This document shows, piece by piece, positions 28,275 through 39,074 of a stretch of DNA of 64,000 nucleotides. The stretch comes from Methylomicrobium lacus LW14 (GTDB lineage: Bacteria; Pseudomonadota; Gammaproteobacteria; Methylococcales; Methylomonadaceae), in NCBI RefSeq assembly GCF_000527095.1, contig NZ_AZUN01000001.1, positions 1,364,001 to 1,428,000 of the forward strand, written 5' to 3'. The translations under genes and the position numbers were made by a program. Each line of letters begins with the position of its first letter. Within the stretch, counting starts at the first letter, position 1. Below the pieces are notes generated by a model, which saw nothing but the letters and a program-made list of their open reading frames with translations, searched no databases and was not told the DNA's origin.

Positions 28275-28844
28275 CTATTTCAGCAATTCCGCCATCGCAA
28301 TGACGTTTCTGGCCATCTGACCTAACGTAATATTCCGATCCATCGCCAGCTTTCTCAGGGTATGGTAGGCTTCGTTTTCGGTAAAGTTTTGCGTATTGAT
28401 CAAAATGGCTTTCGCGCGGTCTATTTGTTTTCTGTCTTCGAGTTGGGTTCTCGCTTCCTGCAGTGCGTTTTTGAGCACCTGTTGATGCTTGAAGCGGGCC
28501 AGGGCTACGTGAATGATGCCGTGGAGGCGATCGGCATCCAGACCATTCACCTCAAACGCGCTGACCTCGGCTTGCATCGCCTTATGGATCGTTGCACTGC
28601 TGCCGTCGGTAGCAAACATGATCACCGGTAACGGACATTGCCGGTTTAGCATGAAGAGGTCCGCCAAGAGCTCGTCAGAAGGCGTCTCGAGATTGAAAAT
28701 GATCGCATCAGGCCGCATATCCTTGACCTGCGCGATGAATGACGGAGCGTATTGAACTTTGACCGTTTCGACGTTATCGTCAGCCAGTGCATTTTCCAGC
28801 GCGGTATTATCGATTCCGCTTTCGACTATCAATAGATTCAGCAT
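28275..28844 (-). CDS. nasT: ANTAR-domain antiterminator, NasT type
   Basis: The 189-residue protein (start MLNLLIVESG at 28844) has an N-terminal receiver-like domain without a clear phospho-acceptor aspartate context and a C-terminal ANTAR RNA-binding domain (about residues 130-189; RAKAILINTQNFTENEAYHTLRKLAM). This is NasT architecture; NasT relieves termination in nitrate-assimilation leaders. It is co-directional with the GAF-repeat gene and nrtA. The matching RNA hairpins are at 26972-27004. Confidence 0.93.
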   Translation of the reverse strand: MLNLLIVESGIDNTALENALADDNVETVKVQYAPSFIAQVKDMRPDAIIFNLETPSDELLADLFMLNRQCPLPVIMFATDGSSATIHKAMQAEVSAFEVNGLDADRLHGIIHVALARFKHQQVLKNALQEARTQLEDRKQIDRAKAILINTQNFTENEAYHTLRKLAMDRNITLGQMARNVIAMAELLK

Positions 28845-29145
28845 GGCTCTGATGGCTTGCAACTGGCAACACGAGTTTAAGGGGAGAAAACTTGAAAGGG
28901 TTAGGCTTAGACGGCTCTTAATAAGAGTACCGAACAGATAATAAAGAATTCGGCGTAGAATGGGAAGAACCGCGGAGCGAGTTTTAAATCTCCGGCCCCT
29001 CGAACCGTCCGGTCCGAAGGCAATTTCGGATTTTTTAGGCCCCAGGCTTTTTTCCCTCCACCCGAACCACTACAATGTCGGCCCGACCCGCCCAGACGTT
29101 CCAGGCGTTGGCGAGCTGCCGGGAAAGTAACAAACCCACTGATCC
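28845..29145. other. divergent intergenic region between nasT and rep
   Basis: These 301 bases contain the promoters for nasT (minus) and rep (plus). A small inverted repeat CTCTT-AAT-AAGAG is at 28915-28927. I see no other coding or structured signal. Confidence 0.5.
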
Positions 29146-31149
<2,004 letters not shown>

Positions 31150-31217
31150 TCATTTCTCTCCCTGAAAACATTGTTGTCGCAATCATTTCAGGATTTGGTT
31201 ATAATAATCGGCTCTAA

Positions 31218-31266
31218 GCGCCCGTAGCTCAGCTGGATAGAGCGCAGTCCTCCGGAGGAAGCAGTC
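31218..31266 (+). pseudogene. degenerate 5' half copy of tRNA-Arg
   Basis: The first 28 bases (through the D arm) are identical to the intact tRNA-Arg 127 bases downstream, and the anticodon loop CTCCGGA is also kept. The anticodon stem no longer pairs and there is no T arm or CCA end. A TATAAT-type -10 box lies 12 bases upstream, so the promoter probably now reads through this remnant into the intact gene. It may mark an old insertion or duplication at the tRNA. Confidence 0.8.
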
Positions 31267-31344
31267 AGCCGATTTTGAGGGTTCAGGGTAACGGTCAAAA
31301 ACCGATTGACCAAAACGTTGTAAAATTGAGTCACATTTCATCAT

Positions 31345-31421
31345 GCGCCCGTAGCTCAGCTGGATAGAGCGCGGCCCTCCGGAGGCCGAGGCCAGAGGTT
31401 CGAATCCTCTCGGGCGCGCCA
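31345..31421 (+). tRNA. tRNA-Arg (anticodon CCG)
   Basis: The 77-base sequence folds into a full cloverleaf: acceptor GCGCCCG/CGGGCGC, D arm GCTC/GAGC, anticodon stem CGGCC/GGCCG with loop CTCCGGA (anticodon CCG), T arm AGAGG/CCTCT with TTCGAAT loop, and an encoded CCA end. It stands at the border between the backbone and the accessory region to the right, a typical integration place. Confidence 0.97.
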
Positions 31422-31756
31422 TTATGACATTCGCCCCAAAACCGCATTTTTGGCCCTGTGCCCTGGATGTGCCCTAGCTGTGCCATGCACTTAAAGTCGT
31501 TTAACGTCCAATAGCAAAAAACGACATTCGCCCTTTTTTAGATACTTTGCCTGAAAATCATACTCCATCTCTTTGGTGAAACTCTCTAACTTGATCAGTA
31601 GGCGTGTTCAAGACAAAATTTAAAATGACGCTCATGCTGGTCGGGTGTCTCCCAAATAGGGAAAGCACACACAGTTTGCCTTCAACTCCCATCGCTGATT
31701 GACAGGGCCCGATGAAGCGTTACGACGCAATAAGCAAGCCGGGTGAATCGTTCGCT

Positions 31757-31928
31757 CTAATACTCGTCGATATCAGCCAGCAACTTTTCCTGGACGGCCC
31801 GACTGAGAAGTCCGCGGCGAAAGGCATCGATCACCGCTCCTTTTTTCACCGACTGCAGGTGCCGCCCAGCCCATTGTAATTCCTCGGCTTTAAGTTGCTG
31901 TCCCTTGATATGCAACTCAGACAGCGCT
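31757..31928 (-). pseudogene. C-terminal fragment of an unidentified protein (antiporter-like tail?)
   Basis: On the minus strand a frame without start codon reads LSELHIKGQQLKAEELQW, then FRRGLLSRAVQEKLLADIDEY and a stop. The RxGLLSxxVxEKLLADID pattern resembles the cytoplasmic tail of CPA1-type cation/proton antiporters, but that is tentative. The frame begins inside the poly-C tract, so the 5' part has been lost there. Confidence 0.4.
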
Positions 31929-31940
31929 CCCCCCCCCCCC
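31929..31940. repeat. homopolymer run of twelve C
   Basis: Twelve consecutive C residues mark the exact point where the upstream-truncated fragment 31757-31928 ends. Long C runs are slippage-prone and also prone to sequencing and assembly error. Confidence 0.9.
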
Positions 31941-31973
31941 TGGGAATAGCATCTGTACTATTGGTTAGATGAT

Positions 31974-32192
31974 TTACTTTGATTCAGTATTTAAAATCCA
32001 GTTTTGTGCATTATTTAATTCACCAAATGCAAAGTGCTTAATTCCTGCGGATACAAAATGATCTGCTATTTTTTCACCGAAATCTCCCAATACGGAGTCC
32101 GTAACGAGCGCCACATGAGACACTTTTTTATGGTGCTCTTTAACAAACTGAAAATGCTTTATTAATGAACCAAATGATTCCCAGCCAGGAAA
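31974..32192 (-). pseudogene. SpoIIAA/STAS-like protein, 5'-truncated
   Basis: On the minus strand a frame reads PGWESFGSLIKHFQFV, then HHKKVSHVALVTDSVLGDFGEKIADHFVSA and IKHFAFGELNNAQNWIL before the stop. This is the C-terminal two thirds of a SpoIIAA-like (STAS-related) protein. A TAA stop interrupts the frame just upstream of the homologous part, and there is no start. An intact relative lies at 33470-33832. Confidence 0.75.
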
Positions 32193-32257
32193 TTAGCATT
32201 TAATTAATCGTTTATTCGCGTCTCTAATTGGAACTTGCTGAATTTTGATGCCAATAA

Positions 32258-33196
32258 TCAAGGCAACGATACATAACCGGCCTTAGTGGCAATGCTTTGT
32301 CCTTCCGGCGATAGAACGAACTTTATAAAGGCTTGTAATACCGGCGAGAGTGGTTGATTCCTAGGCTGATTAATGGCAATGCCCAAAGTGCGACTTATAG
32401 GATATTGTCCGGAACGGATAGCATCTGGGGTTGGTGCTATTGCAAGAGCATCTTTATGCGGGGCAATCGCCAGCATATGGATACCTGACGAGGTCATCGA
32501 ACTGCTGGAAAATCCTATACCGGTATCATCCGAGATCAGTGCATTCACGACGGCGGCGGGCCCTGCCAATGCCTGAAAATCTTTAATAAAATCGCCGCCG
32601 CATAAAGCAGTTTCTCTAAACAGACTGTTGGTTCCTGTAGCGACGGTTAAGCCATAGACGCCGATCGGTTGCTGTGCCATTGCGCCTTTTACACCTAATG
32701 CGCCCCATGTTTGAATCGGTTGTGATTTGCCACATCGGTAAGTGCTGGAATATACGGAATCAAGGTCTTGAAGAGTAATGCTTGTTAAGGGATTGTCATC
32801 ATTCACATAAACGGCGACAGCATCCATAATTAACGGAATCACATGAGGTGCATAACCGAAACGAGCTTCAAATGCCTCTTTCTGTTTACTGCTTATTGGG
32901 GTTCTTGTAAGTGCTATATCAGCTATGCCGTTAATCAATGCTTCAATACCTGCAGTTCCGCCCGGGTCAGCGATAGTTACCGTGACTAATGGATTTCGCT
33001 CTGAAAATGCCTGTGTCCAGTAGGTCATAAGATTGCTTAATACGACAGAACCGGTAACGGCCAAGCGACCTTCAACTGGCACAGGCGGTTGGTTCGTTTC
33101 AACAGCGTTGGCCATGATTGCAAAACTCAGAAATGAAAAAAACATTATCAGGTACTTAGCCGGCTTAAAGATGAATCCGTAAAGTGATGTTTTCAT
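32258..33196 (-). CDS. PstS-like periplasmic phosphate-binding protein
   Basis: The 312-residue protein starts at ATG 33196 behind a GTGAGGA ribosome site and has a signal peptide ending near MANA. The LAVTGSVVLSNLMTYWTQAF, GGTAGIEALINGIADIALTRTPIS and GVYGLTVATGTNSLFRE segments match the PBP-like (PstS) fold that binds phosphate with a TGS loop. No pstCAB genes are nearby, so a stand-alone role (sensing or scavenging) is possible. Confidence 0.82.
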   Translation of the reverse strand: MKTSLYGFIFKPAKYLIMFFSFLSFAIMANAVETNQPPVPVEGRLAVTGSVVLSNLMTYWTQAFSERNPLVTVTIADPGGTAGIEALINGIADIALTRTPISSKQKEAFEARFGYAPHVIPLIMDAVAVYVNDDNPLTSITLQDLDSVYSSTYRCGKSQPIQTWGALGVKGAMAQQPIGVYGLTVATGTNSLFRETALCGGDFIKDFQALAGPAAVVNALISDDTGIGFSSSSMTSSGIHMLAIAPHKDALAIAPTPDAIRSGQYPISRTLGIAINQPRNQPLSPVLQAFIKFVLSPEGQSIATKAGYVSLP

Positions 33197-33469
33197 AATA
33201 TTCCTCACTTGTTTTTAATTTAATATCTAATTGGCTTTTAGCCGACTAAAAATACCGGCCCCGGCTCTATTATGCCTGCTTTGTTGAAATATCCAGCTTC
33301 TCTTCTATAGCTGTTGACTGATAGCAACGCCGGCGTCAGTTTGCTGCATAAAATTTAAAAACGATTTAGTTTCGTCGGATATTGCTCCAGCAGTCACTGT
33401 CTTGTTGTTGCCGTTTTTTCAATTAACACACGCTTTCTGCCCATTCTTTCTCTCATAAATCGATTTCAG

Positions 33470-33832
33470 TTATTGTTTTGTCCAAGTCACAGCGTCCTCA
33501 AATTCTGCCGGTGTACAGGTAGCGATTTGACCATCTATAAAATAAGAGCCGATTTTTGTAGCCCATTCCATCCATTTTTTGTCACTTACTACCGCTACTT
33601 TCTCGAAGTCATGTCGATGTTGTATACCAAAGACGGCATCATCCCACGCTGCGCCAAGTTCCCATCCGGTAAAATTTTCGGCTAAATAGAATCCCACTCT
33701 GATTTTTCCAAACTTACCTATTAGCTGGTTGAGTTGCGGAATAAAAACTTTCTCGTAATCTTGGCTGGTGAGACTTTCCGTTGCTTTGACTACCAGTGTT
33801 CTGCCCGCTGTTTCGTGCATAATTGCTATCAT
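33470..33832 (-). CDS. SpoIIAA-like (STAS-fold) protein
   Basis: The 120-residue protein starts at ATG 33832 behind AGAGGTG. It carries the family pattern: a first strand (TLVVKATESLTSQDYEKV), a central GKIRVGFYL strand and HDFEKVAVVSDKKWMEWATKI, ending in PAEFEDAVTW. Such proteins are small cytoplasmic relatives of anti-sigma antagonists with unknown role. A broken copy lies at 31974-32192. Confidence 0.8.
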   Translation of the reverse strand: MIAIMHETAGRTLVVKATESLTSQDYEKVFIPQLNQLIGKFGKIRVGFYLAENFTGWELGAAWDDAVFGIQHRHDFEKVAVVSDKKWMEWATKIGSYFIDGQIATCTPAEFEDAVTWTKQ

Positions 33833-34132
33833 CAAAATCACCTCTTATGGTTTAATCGATCAGTTAACTTCAAAGGTAAAGTAGTGGAAACGTCTTTCCG
33901 CCTACTCTTTTTTATATTTATCTACGTTGCAAAATGCTTTTGGGGGTTCAGTCAAAATTACCCCACTTGCACCTGCTCCAACATTGAGATAGACAATTCA
34001 ATGGCGACATAGCGGCAGGCGTTTTAGGGTTAAGCCGGATTGTTGCGCGCGTTCTTTCGCCATCAAGAGGGTCGCCGCCGCATTGGAGGTGGTCGAACGG
34101 TAGCGGTTGAAACCGATAGTTATAGCCGGTAG

Positions 34133-35788
34133 TCATGATTGCCCTCTTTTAAACTGTCGATAACGCCTGATCAGTGCGTTGGTTGAACTGTCATGATCGA
34201 GTTGCGGCTCGTCCGCACTTTTAAGCTCGGCAGCGGTTTTCTGTGCCAATGCTTTGCCTAACTCGACACCCCATTGATCAAATGAATCGATATTCCAGAT
34301 TCCCCCCTGTGTAAACACGCTGTGCTCGTAAAGCGCGACTAATAAGCCGAGTGTTTTAGGGGTTAACTGTTCGACAAGAAGTGTATTAGTCGGACGATTA
34401 CCCTCGAATGTGCGATGCGGCGCCAACCGGTCAGAGGTCCCCTCTGCCCTGACTTCAGCCTCCGTCTTACCGAAAGCCAGCGCCTCGGTCTGCGCGAACA
34501 GATTTGCCATTAGCAGATCATGCTGATCTCCGAGCGGATTTAAAGTCTGATAGAAACCGATAAAATCGCAGGGAATCAGGCGGGTCCCCTGGTGAAGTAA
34601 CTGGAAGAAGGAATGCTGGCCATTGGTGCCTGGCTCGCCCCAATAGATCGGTGAAGTTTGATAATCGACACAGATACCGTCTAGCGTTACGTGCTTGCCG
34701 TTGCTCTCCATTGTCAATTGCTGCAGGTAAGCAGGGAAACGCTTGAGATATTGGTTGTAAGGAAATACGGCAACAGACTGGGTATCGAAAAAGTTGTTGT
34801 ACCAGAGCTTAAGCAAGCCTATGATGACAGGAATGTTCCGGTCGAATGGCGCCGTGCGAAAATGCTCATCCATCGCATGGAAGCCTGCAAGCATCGCCCG
34901 GAAATTGTCTGGCCCCACGGCGATCATGGTTGATAGACCAATCGCCGAATCCATCGAATAGCGTCCACCGTCCCAATCCCAGAATCCAAACATATTGACG
35001 GTGTTGATGCCGAATTTTGTCACTTCTTCGGCATTAGTCGATACGGCAACGAAGTGTTGACGTATGGCATGATCGTCACCGAGTTTATCCAAACACCAGT
35101 TACGCGCGGCGCGGGCATTGGTCAGGGTTTCGAGTGTAGTAAAGGTCTTCGAACAGATGATAAACAGCGTTGCTTCGGGATCAAGATCGCGCGTAGCTTC
35201 CTGGAAATCAGTGCCGTCTACATTCGAAACGAAACGGAAAGTCAGATCGCGCTGACTGTAATGCCGCAGTGCTTCGTATGCCATCACCGGGCCAAGATCG
35301 GAACCGCCTATGCCGATATTGACGATGTTGCGAATACGTTTCCCAGTGTATCCCAGCCATTGACCACTGCGAACCTGCTCTGAAAAGACGGCCATCCTGT
35401 CAAGAACAGCATGGACTTCAGCCACCACGTCAACGCCGTCAAGCATGATCCGTTCACCTTCAGGCGCACGCAAGGCCGTGTGCAGAGCGGCTCTTTGTTC
35501 AGTCACGTTGATGATTTCGCCATTGAACATGGCCTTAATTCGCTTGCGTAAGCCACATTCATCAGCAAGCTTTATGAGCAACCGCATAGTTTCATCAGTA
35601 ATACGGTTCTTCGAATAATCCAGGTAAATGCCCGAGGCATCGACCACGAATCGTTCACCGCGCAAAGGATCCTCCGCAAACAGTTGGCGCAGGTGTAAAG
35701 GGCGTATCTGTTGATAATGCGCCTGCAATGCTTTCCATGCAGGGCGCTTCGTTAACGGCTGCGTTGAAGAATGAACGGTTATAGTCAT
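34133..35788 (-). CDS. pgi: glucose-6-phosphate isomerase
   Basis: It interconverts glucose 6-phosphate and fructose 6-phosphate. The 551-residue protein has the sugar-phosphate binding VNIGIGGSDLGPVMAYEAL, the ICSKTFTTLETLTNA motif, the catalytic GEPGTNGQHSFFQLLHQG and the C-terminal GGIWNIDSFDQWGVELGK signature. It is the last gene of the leftward sugar-phosphate cluster and appears intact. Confidence 0.96.
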   Translation of the reverse strand: MTITVHSSTQPLTKRPAWKALQAHYQQIRPLHLRQLFAEDPLRGERFVVDASGIYLDYSKNRITDETMRLLIKLADECGLRKRIKAMFNGEIINVTEQRAALHTALRAPEGERIMLDGVDVVAEVHAVLDRMAVFSEQVRSGQWLGYTGKRIRNIVNIGIGGSDLGPVMAYEALRHYSQRDLTFRFVSNVDGTDFQEATRDLDPEATLFIICSKTFTTLETLTNARAARNWCLDKLGDDHAIRQHFVAVSTNAEEVTKFGINTVNMFGFWDWDGGRYSMDSAIGLSTMIAVGPDNFRAMLAGFHAMDEHFRTAPFDRNIPVIIGLLKLWYNNFFDTQSVAVFPYNQYLKRFPAYLQQLTMESNGKHVTLDGICVDYQTSPIYWGEPGTNGQHSFFQLLHQGTRLIPCDFIGFYQTLNPLGDQHDLLMANLFAQTEALAFGKTEAEVRAEGTSDRLAPHRTFEGNRPTNTLLVEQLTPKTLGLLVALYEHSVFTQGGIWNIDSFDQWGVELGKALAQKTAAELKSADEPQLDHDSSTNALIRRYRQFKRGQS

Positions 35789-35791
35789 TTC

Positions 35792-36304
35792 TTAATGCAC
35801 GTTTGCCTCTTCGGCTTTATTTTGGATCAGGATGTCCTTTGCCTTTTCGACTTCCTGTGTACTTCCATGGACAATGAGAATGAATTTGTCAGCCTTCAGC
35901 GCAGTTTCGTAGCGAATGACACTGTCTTTAGGGATTCCAATGCTTACAAGTGCACCGCCGAGTGCCGTGAGGCCACCGGTGACGACAGCAGTTTCAAGCG
36001 CACCGAGTATCCAGCTTACCAACGGGCCGCCAACCATAACTGGACCTATCCCCGGGATGAGTAAGAATGCGGAGCCGAAAAGGAGCCCCCAAATCCAACC
36101 CCAAAACAGGCCGAACTTCCCCCACGTTGCCATGCGATCGCCGGTGTTGTAGTATCCGATAACATTTTCTTCGGTGTGATAGTCCTTCCCTACGACGGAA
36201 AGTTTTTTCATATCGTAGCCGGACTGCTGCAATTCCTTGACTGCACTCTCGGCATCCTGGTGGTTGCTAAAGAGCCCAACGGCTGAGTTGTGTTTTTCTG
36301 GCAT
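35792..36304 (-). CDS. DUF1269-like/general stress protein with glycine-rich membrane segment
   Basis: The 170-residue protein starts MPEKHNSAVGLFSNHQDAE at 36304 behind a GGAG ribosome site. The first 60 residues resemble the heat-induced/general-stress 17M-type domain; the middle has two Gly-rich hydrophobic stretches (about 65-130), and the C-terminus returns to an alpha/beta fold (FILIVHGSTQEVEKAKDIL). It lies 3 bases upstream of pgi. Its role is unknown. Confidence 0.75.
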   Translation of the reverse strand: MPEKHNSAVGLFSNHQDAESAVKELQQSGYDMKKLSVVGKDYHTEENVIGYYNTGDRMATWGKFGLFWGWIWGLLFGSAFLLIPGIGPVMVGGPLVSWILGALETAVVTGGLTALGGALVSIGIPKDSVIRYETALKADKFILIVHGSTQEVEKAKDILIQNKAEEANVH

Positions 36305-36688
36305 AATGTTTCTCCAAGGTTCGGATGAAAAAGCGCGGCGTTGCCAGCTTAAATTTTCGCCGTCGCGGGTCATACAAAAATTAATCAAGGCGTTTCGGAG
36401 AAGCTTCTTAGGACCCAACTGGACTGTCTTAACAGCTAACTCAAAAACTTTTCGCAGATTATTGGATTCGCCTTCTTGGGGGTTAAATACCCGGCGCCTG
36501 AACCAACTATCAGACGGATTTATCCTCAATGGTTATTATGTCCGTTTCTCGCAAGGTAGTCTGTTCGCCATCGCGCACACGCAGATGTTTTCAATGCCTA
36601 CGGGCTCGCTGCAAATCCTATCATTAAGAATTCGTTGCTATAGATTTATCGAGTATTTTCAACCAGTGCATAAGTCGTACAGGGTCAT

Positions 36689-37987
36689 TCATAGCCAACC
36701 TCCGCCGAAACCCGCTCGTTGTAAGCCGCTGACGACGTAAGGGCAGGCTCGCATCAATCGCCACAATAAGCCGGTACGATAGTTTTCGATCATCAAAACA
36801 ATCGGCCCTTGATTAAGTCCGTAATGCCAAGGTGATACCCAGCCATAGGGATTGCTGGATTTTACCGGATGGGTCGGGTTAAAAGTCGCTTTGAAGCCGT
36901 AGGGGTTGGACGTTGTTAATTTAACCTGATGGATGCAATAGTCCAATGTAGGCAGCACAATCTCGGGCGCGAACGGCAGAGACGCCACCACTGCCCACGG
37001 CGCGAGGGTGCCGTCATCGGGTCCGTAGGGCACACCGCGCCCCAGGTAACCGAAGAATTGGCGCTCGATGCCGCCCACTTTAATCGTGTCAGGGCCGGGG
37101 CCGTCGCTTGCAGTGATCCCCCAGCAACACCCGCCATAGCCTTCAAACTTGAGCGGATTGTCCATCGCGTACCTTTGCTGTACATAAGTGGCGCGGCGGC
37201 TGTTCTCGAAATAGTCGATGCCCTTAACGCGCATGAACGCGTCCTGAATGCCGCGAAAATCAATCCAGATATGTGAGAGCTGGTGCGTGAATAGCGGCCC
37301 GGCGTAAAGATAGTCATATCCGTAACAATGTTCCCACCTGTAAGTCGAAGTCCATGCAACGTAGCAGTTCCCGGGTAGCGGATGAGCGGGCGAGCCCAGC
37401 CCCAGAATATACAGCAACATCGCCTCATCGTAGCCTTCCCATCGGTATTTTAGAAATCCGCTTTCGGGCTTCCAGCCGTGCGTAACCGTTGCACCGCCGT
37501 CTTGCGCCCACTGCCAATCCGCACGGCAGTAGAGCGCGTCGGCGAGGGTGCGGATTTCATGCTCGTTGGCCGTATCCGCGTCAAAATACACTCCCGCCGT
37601 CAATGCGCCCGCCAGCAGAAAAGCGCTATCTACCGTTGACAGTTCGCATTGCCACGCACGCCGACCAGTCCGCATGTCGAGAAAATGATAATAAAAGCCC
37701 TTATAGCCGGTGGCGTCGGGTTCGGGACCTTGCGGACTGTTCCAGAAAAACCGCAGCGTAGTCAGCGTTCGTTCTACTGCTGCAGCACGCGACATAAAAC
37801 CGTGCTCGACAGCCACCGGATAAGCAGCCAACGCAAAGCCGGTAGCGGCAATACTGGCAGGCCAATTCGCTTCAGTCTTGTCGATCACCAGTCCGTTGTC
37901 CGGATTCGTCTCATGCAGAAAGTAGCTGAATGATTTGAGCTGAAGCATTTCCAACTCAGCGTCAGTGGTTAATTTCTTGCTGCTCAT
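36689..37987 (-). CDS. glucoamylase-like (PF10091-type) protein
   Basis: The 432-residue protein starts MSSKKLTTDAELEMLQLKSF and carries the (alpha/alpha)6-type motifs of the glycoamylase family seen next to cyclic-glucan enzymes: FFWNSPQGPEPDATGYKGFYYHFL, CELSTVDSAFLLAG, GYDEAMLLYILGLGSP, HIWIDFRGI, GYGGCCWGITASDGP and NPYGWVSPWHYGLNQGP. No signal peptide is present, so it probably acts on internal glucans. Its start overlaps the stop of a 34-codon ORF (ATGA). Confidence 0.85.
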   Translation of the reverse strand: MSSKKLTTDAELEMLQLKSFSYFLHETNPDNGLVIDKTEANWPASIAATGFALAAYPVAVEHGFMSRAAAVERTLTTLRFFWNSPQGPEPDATGYKGFYYHFLDMRTGRRAWQCELSTVDSAFLLAGALTAGVYFDADTANEHEIRTLADALYCRADWQWAQDGGATVTHGWKPESGFLKYRWEGYDEAMLLYILGLGSPAHPLPGNCYVAWTSTYRWEHCYGYDYLYAGPLFTHQLSHIWIDFRGIQDAFMRVKGIDYFENSRRATYVQQRYAMDNPLKFEGYGGCCWGITASDGPGPDTIKVGGIERQFFGYLGRGVPYGPDDGTLAPWAVVASLPFAPEIVLPTLDYCIHQVKLTTSNPYGFKATFNPTHPVKSSNPYGWVSPWHYGLNQGPIVLMIENYRTGLLWRLMRACPYVVSGLQRAGFGGGWL

Positions 37988-38088
37988 GGGTTCTCCTGGT
38001 CTGCCGGCTTCGGAATAAACTCAATTAAAACGTCGGCGATGGCGTGTGGCGGTAGCATGATATCAAGTGCGTTTTCCGGTTCAATCAT
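37984..38088 (-). CDS. 34-codon ORF coupled to pgm and the glucoamylase gene
   Basis: A frame MIEPENALDIMLPPHAIADV ending FIPKPADQENP starts within the last codons of the pgm fragment and its stop overlaps the start of the next gene by 4 bases. This double overlap and the proper codon use suggest it is translated. No family is recognised. It could be a leader that couples translation rather than a functional peptide. Confidence 0.45.
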   Translation of the reverse strand: MIEPENALDIMLPPHAIADVLIEFIPKPADQENP

Positions 38089-38614
38089 GTTCTGTCCTCA
38101 AGCCATTTCCCGACGACGCCCCTCCCGCAAGAGCGTCGTTGACGATGGCCTGAGCTTCCTCCAGAATGTGGCGTAGATGCACCTCTCCAAGAAAGCTCTC
38201 GGCATATATTTTGTAAATGTCTTCGGTGCCTGACGGACGTGCCGCGAACCATCCACTTTCGGTGATTACCTTCAACCCACCGATGGGCGCACTGTTGCCC
38301 GGCGCCTGAGTGATGACAGTCCGGATTTTTTCGCCCGCCAGATCGGTGAGTTTAACCTGCTCGGGTGAGAGTTTAGCCAGCAGTTCTTTTTGCTCCACAG
38401 TGGCCGATGCCTCAACGCGGTCATAGGCAGGCTCACCGAACTCGTCCGTAAGTTCCCGGTAGATTCCACCGGGATCGCGGCCCATTCGGGCCATGATCTC
38501 AGCCGCCAGCAAAGCCGGAACAATGCCATCTTTGTCTGTCGTCCAAACGTTGCCATCCATGCGGGCAAAGGAGGCTCCCGCACTTTCTTCCCCGCCAAAG
38601 GACTTATGTTCATT
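38081..38614 (-). pseudogene. pgm: phosphoglucomutase, 5'-truncated
   Basis: The frame holds only the last third of an alpha-D-phosphohexomutase: SFGGEESAGASFARMDG with the WTTDKDGI motif of the sugar-binding loop and the C-terminal phosphate-binding ESGWFAARPSGTEDIYKIYAES. Upstream it runs into the stop region of the DUF1840 gene with no start codon or N-terminal domains, so about 370 codons, including the phospho-serine loop, are gone. The neighbours are intact up to the join, which points to one deletion. Confidence 0.88.
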
Positions 38615-38906
38615 TCCACATTACCTCAGAGTCTGCCTTTGCTGCGGCAGCAAGAAGATTAATGAGCGGCAGCGCTCGATTAGCCATGCTCACGATCGGC
38701 TCATCCGCATCCTTGTCCTCAACTAGCGAGGAGGCTTTTTCTGCCTTGATAGCGGCTGTTAACCGACTCAGGGCCGCAGGGACATCTGCCGCCAGAATCG
38801 CACCGGGCACGGTTGCACTGTGTCCCATCATTTTCAGCAAAGAAAGCGCGACATCCCCGAATAGGGTGATGTCGGCATAGGCATTGGTCGTAAACGTCAC
38901 AAGCAT
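38610..38906 (-). CDS. DUF1840 domain protein
   Basis: The 98-residue protein starts MLVTFTTNAYADITLFGDVA and ends DSEVMWK, matching the full length of the DUF1840 family, which is common in beta- and gammaproteobacteria and has no known function. It is intact even though the deletion that removed most of pgm begins at its stop codon. Confidence 0.85.
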   Translation of the reverse strand: MLVTFTTNAYADITLFGDVALSLLKMMGHSATVPGAILAADVPAALSRLTAAIKAEKASSLVEDKDADEPIVSMANRALPLINLLAAAAKADSEVMWK

Positions 38907-39074
38907 AGTGTTCTCCTCGAAGGAATAAGTAGTATCTGCTTGCGCACAGCCATTAACTCTACGCTTATAGGTTTTTATTCAACCGGATGTGTCCTTTGCA
39001 TTCGTGGCACCCAGGCATTTTCACTAGCACAACCTTTAGTCACAGCGCGATTAAAAAAATTCCGCCGACTAAAT

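Larger units (their letters stand above)
31422..32257. other. gene-fragment stretch after tRNA-Arg
   Basis: No intact gene is present in these 836 bases. Repeated GTGCCCT/GTGCCAT-like words right after the CCA end (31455-31485) recall sequences at integrase-flanked attachment sites, but no integrase reading frame remains. Two minus-strand gene fragments (31757-31928 and 31974-32192) and a run of twelve C (31929-31940) are listed separately. Confidence 0.6.

Noticed and set aside
33948..34136. 62-codon minus-strand frame starting at the pgi stop
   Set aside because: It overlaps the pgi stop nicely, but the protein has no recognisable pattern, and another frame of the same DNA (STTSNAAATLLMAKERAQQSG) looks more coding-like; I could not decide, so no gene is called.
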